The position numbers and the translations under genes are program-made. This document shows, piece by piece, positions 1 through 10,090 of a stretch of 64,000 nucleotides of DNA; the stretch's first letter is position 1; each line of letters begins with the position of its first letter. The notes under the pieces are model-generated. The model saw only the letters and a list, made by a program, of their open reading frames with translations. It ran no database searches and was not told where the DNA came from. The stretch comes from Ptiloglossa arizonensis (lineage: Eukaryota; Arthropoda; Insecta; Hymenoptera; Colletidae), in the NCBI RefSeq assembly GCF_051014685.1, contig NW_027478777.1, forward strand, positions 310,001-374,000, given 5' to 3'.

Positions 1-186
1 AGTTAACGAATGGTTGAGAAACCATCAAAATTTTCGCAATTGCGATGCTAGAAACGAATATCTGGAATGGCCTAGGGGAAAAATACACATACCGTTGTGA
101 TCGGGCGAGTTTCTGCTTTCAGATGCAACAGAAATTTCTCGGATTCGTCAATCCGTTCGCGAGATATGGGAGTTTGGATTTAAGAG

Positions 187-202
187 AAGGTTGGGGAACC
201 AT
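187..202. other. Short dyad (hairpin-capable), repeated in most monomers
   Basis: Shown for the first full monomer, where the left arm reads AAGGTT and is imperfect. The consensus at monomer positions 27-42 is ATGGTT, loop GAGA, AACCAT: a 6-bp inverted repeat with a 4-base loop. Perfect arms with GAGA, GAGG or AAGG loops occur through the window (for example at 365, 3022 and 8331). Variants AACCGT, AACAAT and ATGTTT break one pair. Formation of a hairpin in vivo is not shown by sequence. Confidence 0.6.
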
Positions 203-203
203 C

Positions 204-211
204 AAAATTTT
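204..211. other. Phased AAAATTTT tract, once per monomer
   Basis: Within CATCAAAATTTTCGC at monomer positions 44-51, in nearly every unit. An A4T4 tract bends DNA, and one tract per 177 bp gives a regular mark at nucleosome-repeat spacing. Exceptions are CATCAAATTTACGC (19491), CAACAAAATTTACGC (about 19844), AAATTTCCGC forms in region 2 and the CATCAATATTTCGC class. The role in nucleosome phasing is inference. Confidence 0.55.
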
Positions 212-362
212 CGCAAGTCTGATACTCGAAACCAATAACTGCTATGGCCTAGGGCAAAAATACACATACCGTTGTAATCGGGCGAATTTCTACTTTCAGA
301 TGCAACAGGAATTTCTCGAGTTCGTCAATCCGTTCGCGAGATATGGGAGTTTCAAGTTAAAG

Positions 363-1070
363 AATGGTTGAGAAACCATCAAAATTTTCGCATGTCTGAT
401 ACTCGAAACCAATAACTACTATGGCCTAGGACAAAAAAACACATACCGTTGTAATCGGGCGAGTTTCTGCTTTCAGATGCAACAGGAATTTCTCCGATTC
501 GTCAATCCGTTCGCAAAATATCGAAGTTTGGATTTAAGAGATGGTTGAGAAACCGTCAAAATTTTCGCAATTCTGATGCTAGAAACGACTATCTGGAACG
601 GCCTAGGGCAAAAATACACATACCGTTGTAATCGGGAGAGTTTCTGCTTTCAGATGCAACAGGAATTTCTGGAGTTCGTCAATCCGTTCGCGAGATATGG
701 GAGTTTGAAGTTAAGGAATGGTTGAGAAACCATCAAAATTTTCGCAAGTCTGATACTCGAAACCAATAACTACTATGGCCTAGGACAAAAAAACACATAC
801 CGTTGTAATCGGGCGAGTTTCTGCTTTCAGATGCAACAGGAATTTCTCCGATTCGTCAATCCGTTCGCAAAATATCGAAGTTTGGATTTAAGGGATGGTT
901 GAGAAACCGTCAAAATTTTCGCAATTCTGATGCTAGAAACGACTATCTGGAACGGCCTAGGGCAAAAATACACATACCGTTGTAATCGGGCGAGTTTCTG
1001 CTTTCAGATGCAACAGGAATTTCTCGATTTCGTCAATCCGTTTGCGAGATATGGGAGTTTGAAGTTAAGG
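363..1070 (+). repeat. 354-bp dimer higher-order repeat, two copies
   Basis: Bases 363-716 and 717-1070 are two copies of a two-monomer unit. In each, the first monomer has CCTAGGACAAAAAAACAC and TTTCTCCGATTCG with GCAAAATATCGAAG, and the second has ATTCTGATGCTAGAAACGAC and TCTGGAACGGCC. The shared private variants show that the dimer, not the monomer, was duplicated. Small differences include CGCATGTC against CGCAAGTC. Confidence 0.8.
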
Positions 1071-1877
1071 AATGGTTGAGAAACCGTCAAAATTTTCGCA
1101 AGTCTGATACTGGAAACCAATAACTACTATGGCCTAGGGCAAAAATACACATGCCACTGTAATCGGGCGAGTTTCTGCTTTCAGATGCAACAGGAATTTC
1201 TCGAGATCGTCAATCCGTTCGCGAGATATGGGAGTTTGAAGTTACGGATTGGTTGAGAAACCATCAAAATTTTAGTAAGTCTGATACTCGAAACCAATAA
1301 GTACTATTGCCGAGGGGAAAAATACATATACCGTTGTAATCGGGCGAGTTTCTACTTTCAGATGCAAGAGAAATTTCTCGAGTTCGTCTATCCGTTCCGA
1401 AGATATGGGAGTTTGAAGTTAAGGAATGGTTGAGAAACCGTCAAAATTTTCGCAAGTCTGATTCTCGAAAACAATAACTACAATTGCCTAGGGCAAAAAT
1501 ACACATACCGTTGTAATCTGGCGAGTTTCTGCTTTCAGATGCAACAGGAATTTCTCGAGTTCGTCAATCCGTTTGCGAGATATGGGAGTTTGAAGTTAAG
1601 GAATGGTTGAGAAACCATCAAAATTTTCGCAAATCTGATACTGGAAACCAATAACTACAATGGCCTAGGGCAAAAATACACATACCGTTGTAATCGGGCG
1701 AGTTTCTGCTTTCAGACGCAACAGGAATTTCTGGAGTTCGTCAATCCGTTCGCGAGATATGGGAGTTTGAAGTTAAGGAATGGTTGAGAAACCATCAAAA
1801 TTTTCGCAAGTCTGATACTCGAAACCAATAACTTCTATTGCCTAGTGCAAAAATACACATACCGTTGTAATCGGGCG

Positions 1878-2945
1878 AGGTTCTGCTTTCAGATGCAACA
1901 GGAACTTCTCGAGTTCGTCAATCCGTTTGCGAGATATGGGAGTTTGAAGTTAAGGATTGGTTGAGAAACCATCAAAATTTTCGCAATTCTGATGCTAGAA
2001 AAGAATAACTGGAATGGCATAAGGGAAAAAATACACATACCGTTGTAATCGGGCGAGTTTCTGCTTTCAGATGCAACTGGAATTTCTCGAGTTCGTCAAT
2101 CCGTTCGCGAGATATGGGAGTTTGAAGTTAACGAATGGTTGAGAAACCATCAAAATTTTCGCAATTGCGATGCTAGAAACGAATATCTGGAATGGCCTAG
2201 GGGAAAAATACACATACCGTTGTGATCGGGCGAGTTTCTGCTTTCAGATGCAACAGAAATTTCTCGGATTCGTCAATCCGTTCGCGAGATATGGGAGTTT
2301 GGATTTAAGAGAAGGTTGAGAAACCATCAAAATTTTCGCTAGTCTGATACTCGAAAGCAATAACTACAATGGCCTAGGGCAAAAATACACATACCGTTGT
2401 AATCGGGCGAGTTTCTGCTTTCAGACGCAAGAGGAACTTCTCGAGTTCGTCAATCCATTCGCGAGATATGGGAGTTTGAATTTAAGGAATGGTTGAGAAA
2501 CCATCAAAATTTTCGCAAGTCTGATACTCGAAACCAATAACTACTATGGCCTAGGACAAAAAAACACATACCGTTGTAATCGGGCGAGTTTCTGCTTTCA
2601 GACGCAAGAGGAACTTCTCGAGTTCGTCAATCCGTTCGCGAGATATGGGAGTTTGAATTTAAGGAATGGTTGAGAAACCATCAAAATTTTCGCAATTCTG
2701 ATGCTAGAAACGAATAACTGGAATGGCATAGGGAAAAAATACACATACCGTTGTAATCGGGCGAGGTTCTGCTTTCAGATGCAACAGGAATTTCTGGAGT
2801 TCGTCAATCCGTTCGCGAGATATGGGAGTTTGAAGTTAAGGAATGGTTGAGAAACCATCAAAATTTTCGCAAGTCTGATACTCGAAACCAATAACTTCTA
2901 TTGCCTAGTGCAAAAATACACATACCGTTGTAATCGGGAGAGTTT
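1878..2945 (+). repeat. About 1,068-bp, 6-monomer block, repeated at 4180-5247
   Basis: This stretch and 4180-5247 align at a constant 2,302-bp offset (13 monomers plus 1 bp). Shared landmarks are GTTAAGGATTGG, the one-base-longer ATAAGGGAAAAAATAC monomer, GTTAACGAATGG with ATTGCGATGC, CGCTAGTCTGATACTCGAAAGC and two GACGCAAGAGGAAC monomers. The copies diverge at TTTCTACCATCAG (here) against TTTCTACTTTCAG. A few substitutions separate them, such as TCTCGGATTCG against TCTCTGATTCG. Confidence 0.75.
2008..2030 (+). repeat. One-base-longer monomer (ATAAGGGAAAAAATAC), lineage marker
   Basis: The segment from GGC to TACAC is one base longer than in the standard monomer. Three monomers share it, near 2008, 4318 and 9804. 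All three follow GTTAAGGATTGG and carry GATGCTAGAAAAGAATAAC. They are the only 178-bp units found. Confidence 0.8.
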
Positions 2946-3900
2946 CTACCATCAGATGCAACTGAAATTTCTCGAGTTCGTCTATCCGTTCGCGAGATAT
3001 GGGAGTTTGAAGTTAAGGAATGGTTAAGGAACCATCAAAATTTTCGCAAGTCTGATACTCGAAACCAATAACTACTGTGGCCTAGGGGAAAAATACACCT
3101 ACCTTTGTAATCGGGCGAGTTTCTACTTTCAGGTGCAACAGGAATTTCTCGAGTTCGTCAATCCTTTCGCGAGATATGGGAGTTTGAAGTTAAGGAATGT
3201 TTGAGAAACCATCAAAATTTTCGCAAGTCTGATACTCGAAACCAATAACTACTATTGCCTAGGGCAAAAATACACATACCGTTGTAATCAGGCCATCTTC
3301 TACCATCAGATGCAACTGAAATTTCTCGAGTTCGTCTATCCGTTCGCGAGATGTGGGAGTTTGAAGTTAAGGAATGGTTAAGGAACCATCAAAATTTTCG
3401 CAAGTCTGATACTCGAAACCAATAACTACTGTGGCCTAGGGGAAAAATACACATACCTTTGTAATCGGGCGAGTTTCTACTTTCAGGTGCAACAGGAATT
3501 TCTCGAGTTCGTCAATCCTTTCGCGAAATATGGGAGTTTGAAGTTAAGGAATGGTTGAGGAACCATCAAAATTTTTGCAAGTCTGATACTCGAAACCAAT
3601 AACTACTATTGCCTAGGGCAAAAATACACATACCATTGTAATCAGGCGATCTTCTACCATCAGATGCAACAGAAATTTCTCGAGTTCGTCTATCCGTTCG
3701 CGAGATATGGGAGTTTGAAGTTAAGGAATGGTTAAGGAACCATCAAAATTTTCGCAAGTCTGATACTCGAAACCAATAACTACTATTGCCTAGGGCAAAA
3801 ATACACATACCGTTGTAATCAGGCCATCTTCTACCATCAGATGCAACTGAAATTTCTCGAGTTCGTCTATCCGTTCGCGAGATATGGGAGTTTGAAGTTA
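2945..3900 (+). repeat. Dimeric sub-array with GGTTAAGGAACC monomers
   Basis: Monomers alternate between a CCATCAGATGCAACTGAAATTT type and a CAGGTGCAACAGG type, giving a 354-bp dimer period (for example 3020 and 3374). The dyad loop here is AAGG rather than GAGA. The segment 2945-3400 recurs at 6839-7294 (offset 3,894 bp, 22 monomers), so this sub-array also seeded part of the 12/13-monomer HOR further right. Confidence 0.7.
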
Positions 3901-4179
3901 AGGAATGGTTGAGAAACCATCAAAATTTTCGCAAGTCTGATACTCGAAACCAATAACTTCTATTGCCTAGTGCAAAAATACACATACCGTTGTAATCGGG
4001 AGAGTTTCTACTTTCAGATGCAACAGGAATTTCTCGAGTTCGTCAATCCGTTCCGAAGATATGGGAGTTTGAATTTAAGGAATGGTTGAGAAACCATCAA
4101 AATTTTCGCAATTCTGATGCTAGAAACGAATAACTGGAATGGCATAGGGAAAAAATACACATACCGTTGTAATCGGGCG

Positions 4180-5247
4180 AGGTTCTGCTTTCAGATGCAA
4201 CAGGAACTTCTCGAGTTCGTCAACCCGTTTGCGAGATATGGGAGTTTGAAGTTAAGGATTGGTTGAGAAACCATCAAAATTTTCGCAATTCTGATGCTAG
4301 AAAAGAATAACTGGAATGGCATAAGGGAAAAAATACACATACCGTTGTAATCGGGCGAGTTTCTGCTTTCAGATGCAACAGGAATTTCTGGAGTTCGTCA
4401 ATCCGTTCGCGAGATATGGGAGTTTGAAGTTAACGAATGGTTGAGAAACCATCAAAATTTTCGCAATTGCGATGCTAGAAACGAATATCTGGAATGGCCT
4501 AGGGGAAAAATACACATACCGTTGTGATCGGGCGAGTTTCTGCTTTCAGATGCAACAGAAATTTCTCTGATTCGTCAATCCGTTCGCGAGATATGGGAGT
4601 TTGGATTTAAGAGAAGGTTGAGAAACCATCAAAATTTTCGCTAGTCTGATACTCGAAAGCAATAACTACAATGGCCTAGGGCAAAAATACACATACCGTT
4701 GTAATCGGGCGAGTTTCTGCTTTCAGACGCAAGAGGAACTTCTCGAGTTCGTCAATCCATTCGCGAGATATGGGAGTTTGAATTTAAGGAATGGTTGAGA
4801 AACCATCAAAATTTTCGCAAGTCTGATACTCGAAACCAATAACTACTATGGCCTAGGACAAAAAAACACATACCGTTGTAATCGGGCGAGTTTCTGCTTT
4901 CAGACGCAAGAGGAACTTCTCGAGTTCGTCAATCCGTTCGCGAGATATGGGAGTTTGAATTTAAGGAATGGTTGAGAAACCATCAAAATTTTCGCAATTC
5001 TGATGCTAGAAACGAATAACTGGAATGGCATAGGGAAAAAATACACATACCGTTGTAATCGGGCGAGGTTCTGCTTTCAGATGCAACAGGAATTTCTGGA
5101 GTTCGTCAATCCGTTCGCGAGATATGGGAGTTTGAAGTTAAGGAATGGTTGAGAAACCATCAAAATTTTCGCAAGTCTGATACTCGAAACCAATAACTTC
5201 TATTGCCTAGTGCAAAAATACACATACCGTTGTAATCGGGAGAGTTT
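4180..5247 (+). repeat. Second copy of the 6-monomer block
   Basis: Partner of 1878-2945 at a 2,302-bp offset. Much of it recurs again from 10091 at an offset of 5,663 bp, so the same segment was copied at least twice. The third copy reads ATTGTGATGC where this one reads ATTGCGATGC. Confidence 0.75.
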
Positions 5248-7290
5248 CTACTTTCAGATGCAACAGGAATTTCTCGAGTTCGTCAATCCGTTCCGAAGAT
5301 ATGGGAGTTTGAAGTTAACGAATGGTTGAGAAACCATCAAAATTTTCGCAATTGTGATGCTAGAAACGAATATCTGGAATGGCCTAGGGGAAAAATACAC
5401 ATACCGTTGTGATCGGGCGAGTTTCTGCTTTCAGATGCAACAGAAATTTCTCGGATTCGTCAATTCGTTGGCAAGATATGGGAGTTTGAATTTAAGGAAT
5501 GGTTGAGAAACCATCAAAATTTTCGCAAGTCTGATACTCGAAACCAATAACTATTATGGCCTAGGGCAAAAATCCACATACCTTTGTAATCGGGCGAGTT
5601 TCTGCTTTCAGATGCAACAGGAATTTCTCGAGTTCGTCAATCCATTCGCGAGATATGGGAGTTTGAAGTTACGGAATGGTTGAGAAACCATCAAAATTTT
5701 CGTAAGTCTGATACTCGAAACCAATAACTTCAATTGCCTAGGGCAAAAATACACATACCGTTGTATTCGGGCGAGTTTCTACTTACAGATGCAACAGGAA
5801 TTTCTCGAGTTCGTCAATCCGTTCGCGAGATATGGGAGATTGAACTTAAGGAATGGTTGAGAAACCGTCAAAATTTTCGCAAGTCTGATACTCGAAACCA
5901 ATAACTACAATTGCCTAGGGCAAAAATACACATACCTTTGTAATCGGGCGAGTTTCTGCTTTCAGATGCAACTGGAATTTCTCGAGTTCGTCAATCCTTT
6001 CGCAAGATATGGGAGTTTGAAGTTAAGGAATGGTTGAGAAACCATCAAAATTTTCGCAAGTCTGATACTCGAAACCAATAAGTACTCTTGCCGAGGGGAA
6101 AAATACATATACCGTTGTAATCGGGCGAGTTTCTACTTTCAGATGCAAGAGGAATTTCTCGAGTTCGTCAATCCGTTCGCGAGATATGGGAGTTTGAAGT
6201 TAAGGAATGGTTGAGGAACCATCAAAATTTTCGCAGGTCTGACACTCGAAACCAATAATTGGAATGGACTAGGGGAAAAGTACACACCACATTGTAATCG
6301 GGCGAGTTTCTACTTTCAGATGCAACAGGAATTTCTCGAGTTCGTCAATCCGTTCGCGAGATATGGGAGTTTGTAGTTAAGGAATGGTTGAGAAACCATC
6401 AAAATTTTCGCAAGTCTGATACTCGAAACCAATAACTGCTATGGCATAGGGCAAAAATACACATAGCATTGTAATCGGGCGAGATTATGCTTTCAGATGC
6501 AATTGGAATTTCTCGAGTTGGTAATCCGTTCGCGAGATATGGGAGTTTGAAGTTAAGGAATGGTTGAGAAATCATCAAAATTTTTGCAAGTCTGATACTC
6601 GAAACCAATAACTACTGTGGCCTAGGGCAAAAATACACATACCATGGTAATCGGGCGAGTTTCTACTTTCAGATGCAACAGAAATTTTTCGGTTTTGTCA
6701 ATCCGTTCGCGAGATATGGGAGTTTGAAGTTAAGGAATGCTTGAGAAACCATCAAAATTTTCGCAATTCTGATACTCGAAACCAATAACTACTGTCGCCT
6801 ATGGCAAAAATACACATACCGTTGTAATCAGGCCATCTTCTACCATCAGATGCAACTGAAATTTCTCGAGTTCTTCTATCCGTTCGCGAGATATGGGAGT
6901 TTGAAGTTAAGGAATGGTTAAGGAACCATCAAAATTTTCGCAAGTCTGATACTCGAAACCAATAACTACTGTGGCCTAGGGGAAAAATACACCTACCTTT
7001 GTAATCGGGCGAGTTTCTACTTTCAGGTGCAACAGGAATTTCTCGAGTTCGTCAATCCTTTCGCGAGATATGGGAGTTTGAAGTTAAGGAATGTTTGAGA
7101 AACCATCAAAATTTTCGCAAGTCTGATACTCGAAACCAATAACTACTATTGCCTAGGGCAAAAATACACATACCGTTGTAATCAGGCCATCTTCTACCAT
7201 CAGATGCAACTGAAATTTCTCGAGTTCGTCTATCCGTTCGCGAGATATGGGAGTTTGAAGTTAAGGAATGGTTAAGGAACCATCAAAATT
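4428..7290 (+). repeat. 2.86-kb segment, repeated at 10091-12953
   Basis: These about 16 monomers align with 10091-12953 at a constant offset of 5,663 bp (32 monomers minus 1). They share GTTAACGAATGG pairs 885 bp apart, GTCAATTCGTTGGCAAG, CTATTATGGCC with AAAATCCAC, GAGATTGAACTTAAGG and the 1-bp-deleted GAGTTGG monomer. The match ends where 7301 reads TGATACTCG and its partner reads TGTTACTCG. It spans the boundary between array regions 1 and 2. Confidence 0.75.
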
Positions 7291-8080
7291 TTCGCAAGTC
7301 TGATACTCGAAACCAATAACTACTATGGCCCAGGGCAAAAATACACAAACCGTTGTAATCGGGCGAATTTCTACTTTCAGATGCAACAGGAATTTCTCGA
7401 GTTCGTCAATCCGTTCGGGAGATATGGGAGTTTGAAGTTAAGGAATGGTTGAGAAACCATCAAAATTTTCGCATGTCTGATACTCGAAACCAATAACTAC
7501 TATGGCCCAGGGCAAAAATACACATGCCGTTGTAATCGGGCGAGTTTCTGCTTTCAGATGCAACAGGAATTTCTCGAGTTCGTCAATCTGTTCGCGAGAT
7601 ATGGGAGTTTGAAGTTACGGAATGGTTGAGGAACCATCAAAATTTCCGCAAGTCTGATACTCGAAACTAATAACTTCTATTGCCTAGGGCAAAAATACAC
7701 ATGCCGTTGTAATCGGGCGAGTTTCTACTTTCAGATGCAACAGGAATTTCTCGAGTTCGTCAATCCGTTCGCGTGATATGGGAGTTTGAAGTTAAGGAAT
7801 GGTTGAGAAAGCATCAAAATTTTCGCATGTCTGATTCTCGAAACCAATAACTACTATGGCCCAGGGCAAAAATACACATGCCGTTGTAATCGGGCGAGTT
7901 TCTGCTTTCAGATGCAACAGGAATTTCTCGAGTTCGTCAATCCGTTCGCGAGATATGGGAGTTTGAAGTTACGGAATGGTTGAGGAACCATCAAAATTTC
8001 CGCAAGTCTGATACTCGAAACCAATAACTGGAATGGCCTATGGGGAAAGTACACACAGCATTGTAATGGGGCGAGTTTCT
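5958..8080 (+). repeat. 12-monomer HOR unit (2,123 bp)
   Basis: Starts at GCTTTCAGATGCAACTGG and ends just before the same motif at 8081. It matches the 13-monomer unit at 11621-13920 but lacks the monomer that reads GTTACTCG with AATCGGGGGAG in the longer form. This points to a single-monomer deletion here or a gain in the longer unit. It contains one 176-bp monomer (GAGTTGGTAATCC near 6515). Confidence 0.75.
6515..6527 (+). repeat. One-base-deleted GAGTTGG monomer, lineage marker
   Basis: GAGTTCGTCAATCC is shortened to GAGTTGGTAATCC. Nine monomers share the deletion, near 6515, 8637, 12177, 14477, 16777, 20846, 22085, 24031 and 29337 (the last reads GAGTTGGTGATCC). Most also carry GAGATTATGC. 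The marker is confined to 6-30 kb. Confidence 0.85.
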
Positions 8081-9260
8081 GCTTTCAGATGCAACTGGAA
8101 TTTCTCGAGTTCGTCAATCCTTTCGCAAGATATGGGAGTTTGAAGGTAAGGAATGGTTGAGAAACCATCAAAATTTTCGCAAGTCTGATACTCGAAACCA
8201 ATAAGTACTCTTGCCGAGGGGAAAAATACATATACCGTTGTAATCGGGCGAGTTTCTACTTTCAGATGCAAGAGGAATTTCTCGAGTTCGTCAATCCGTT
8301 CGCGAGATATGGGAGTTTGAAGTTAAGGAATGGTTGAGGAACCATCAAAATTTTCGCAGGTCTGACACTCGAAACCAATAATTGGAATGGACTAGGGGAA
8401 AAGTACACACCACATTGTAATCGGGCGAGTTTCTACTTTCAGATGCAACAGGAATTTCTCGAGTTCGTCAATCCGTTCGCGAGATATGGGAGTTTGTAGT
8501 TAAGGAATGGTTGAGAAACCATCAAAATTTTCGCAAGTCTGATACTCGAAACCAATAACTGCTATGGCATAGGGCAAAAATACACATAGCATTGTAATCG
8601 GGCGAGATTATGCTTTCAGATGCAATTGGAATTTCTCGAGTTGGTAATCCGTTCGCGAGATATGGGAGTTTGAAGTTAAGGAATGGTTGAGAAATCATCA
8701 AAATTTTTGCAAGTCTGATACTCGAAACCAATAACTACTGTGGCCTAGGGCAAAAATACACATACCATGGTAATCGGGCGAGTTTCTACTTTCAGATGCA
8801 ACAGAAATTTTTCGGTTTTGTCAATCCGTTCGCGAGATATGGGAGTTTGAAGTTAAGGAATGGTTGAGGAACCATCAAAATTTCCGCAAGTCTGATACTC
8901 GAAACCAATAACTGGAATGGCCCATGGGAAAAGTACACACAGCATTGTAATGGGGCGAGTTTCTACTTTCAGATGCAACACGAATTTCTCGAGTTCGTCA
9001 ATCCGTTCGCGAGATATGGGAGTTTGAAGTTAAGGAATGGTGGAAAATCCATCTAAATTTCCGCAAGTCTGATACTCGAAACCAATAACTGGAATGGCCT
9101 ATGTGGAAAGTACATACAGCATTGTAATGGGGCGAGTTTCTACTTTCAGATGCAACAGGAATTTCTCGAGTTCGTGTATCCTTTCGCGAGATATGGGAGT
9201 TTGAAGTTAAGGAATGGTTGAGGAACCATCAAAATTTCCGCAAGTCTGATACTCGAAACC
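8081..9260 (+). repeat. Truncated HOR unit, closest relative at 16221-17400
   Basis: Its first 780 bp follow the 5958 unit. It then switches, near 8864, to TGGAATGGCCCATGGG and GGTGGAAAATCCATC monomers. The whole block aligns with 16221-17400 at an offset of 8,140 bp. Visible differences include GAAGGTAAGG, ATGTGGAAAG and GAGTTCGTGTATC here against GAAGTTAAGG, ATGGGGAAAG and GAGTCTGTGTATC there. Confidence 0.7.
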
Positions 9261-10090
9261 AATAACTACTATTGCCTAGGGCAAAAATACACATACCATT
9301 GTAATCAGGCGATCTTCTACCATCAGATGCAACAGAAATTTCTCGAGTTCGTCTATCCGTTCGCGAGATATGGGAGTTTGAAGTTAAGGAATGGTTAAGG
9401 AACCATCAAAATTTTCGCAAGTCTGATACTCGAAACCAATAACTACTATTGAATAGGGCAAAAATACACATACCGTTGTAATCAGGCCATCTTCTACCGT
9501 CAGATGCAACTGAAATTTCTCGAGTTCGTCTATCCGTTCGCGACATATGGGAGTTTGAAGTTAAGGAATGGTTAAGGAACCATCAAAATTTTCGCAAGTC
9601 TGATACTCGAAACCAATAACTTCTATTGCCTAGTGCAAAAATACACATACCGTTGTAATCGGGCGAGGTTCTGCTTTCAGATGCAACAGGAACTTCTCGA
9701 GTTCGTCAATCCGTTTGCGAGATATGGGAGTTTGAAGTTAAGGATTGGTTGAGAAACCATCAAAATTTTCGCAATTCTGATGCTAGAAAAGAATAACTGG
9801 AATGGCATAAGGGAAAAAATACACATACCGTTGTAATCGGGCGAGTTTCTGCTTTCAGATGCAACAGGAATTTCTGGAGTTCGTCAATCCGTTCGCGAGA
9901 TATGGGAGTTTGAAGTTAAGGAATGGTTGAGAAACCATCAAAATTTTCGCAAGTCTGATACTCGAAACCAATAACTTCTATTGCCTAGTGCAAAAATACA
10001 CATACCGTTGTAATCGGGAGAGTTTCTACTTTCAGATGCAACAGGAATTTCTCGAGTTCGTCAATCCGTTCCGAAGATATGGGAGTTTGA

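Larger units (their letters stand above)
161..337 (+). repeat. First complete satellite monomer (phase reference)
   Basis: This 177-bp unit starts GAGATATGGG and ends CCGTTCGC. It contains the A/T tract (CATCAAAATTTTCGC), the central CCTAGGGCAAAAATAC block and the CTCGAG block. The next unit starts exactly 177 bp later, at 338. Bases 1-160 are the 3' part of a monomer cut by the window edge. The choice of start is arbitrary because the array is circularly permutable. Confidence 0.95.
1..5250 (+). repeat. Array region 1: mixed monomers with GATGCTAGAAACGA subfamily
   Basis: About 30 monomers with comparatively high divergence between neighbours. Two monomer classes intermingle. The common class reads AGTCTGATACTCGAAACC. 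A second class reads ATTCTGATGCTAGAAACGA followed by ACTGGAATGGC or TCTGGAATGGCC. Region-specific variants include GTTAACGAATGG (starts at 1, 2126 and 4428, and again at 5313 just beyond), TCTCCGATTCG and TCCGTTCCGAAGATATGG. No gene or non-satellite sequence is present. Confidence 0.85.

Noticed and set aside
211..337. Internal sub-repeat in the monomer (TTCGCAAGTCTGATACTCG against TTCGTCAATCCGTTCGCG)
   Set aside because: The similarity is limited to a few bases around TTCG and CAA-TC and does not extend, so descent from a shorter unit is not supported.
45..371. 108-codon open frame on the + strand
   Set aside because: It spans nearly two monomers and encodes the satellite itself, with an internal 59-residue repeat. 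177 is divisible by 3, so any frame without stops in one unit stays open into the next. There is no domain, no initiation context and no codon bias.
6399..6608. Recurrent 69-residue open frame on the - strand (also at 8522, 12062, 14362, 16662, 20731, 21969, 29222)
   Set aside because: Each copy is the same monomer pair with the GAGTTGG one-base deletion, which shifts the frame past a stop. Its recurrence follows HOR duplication, not protein conservation.
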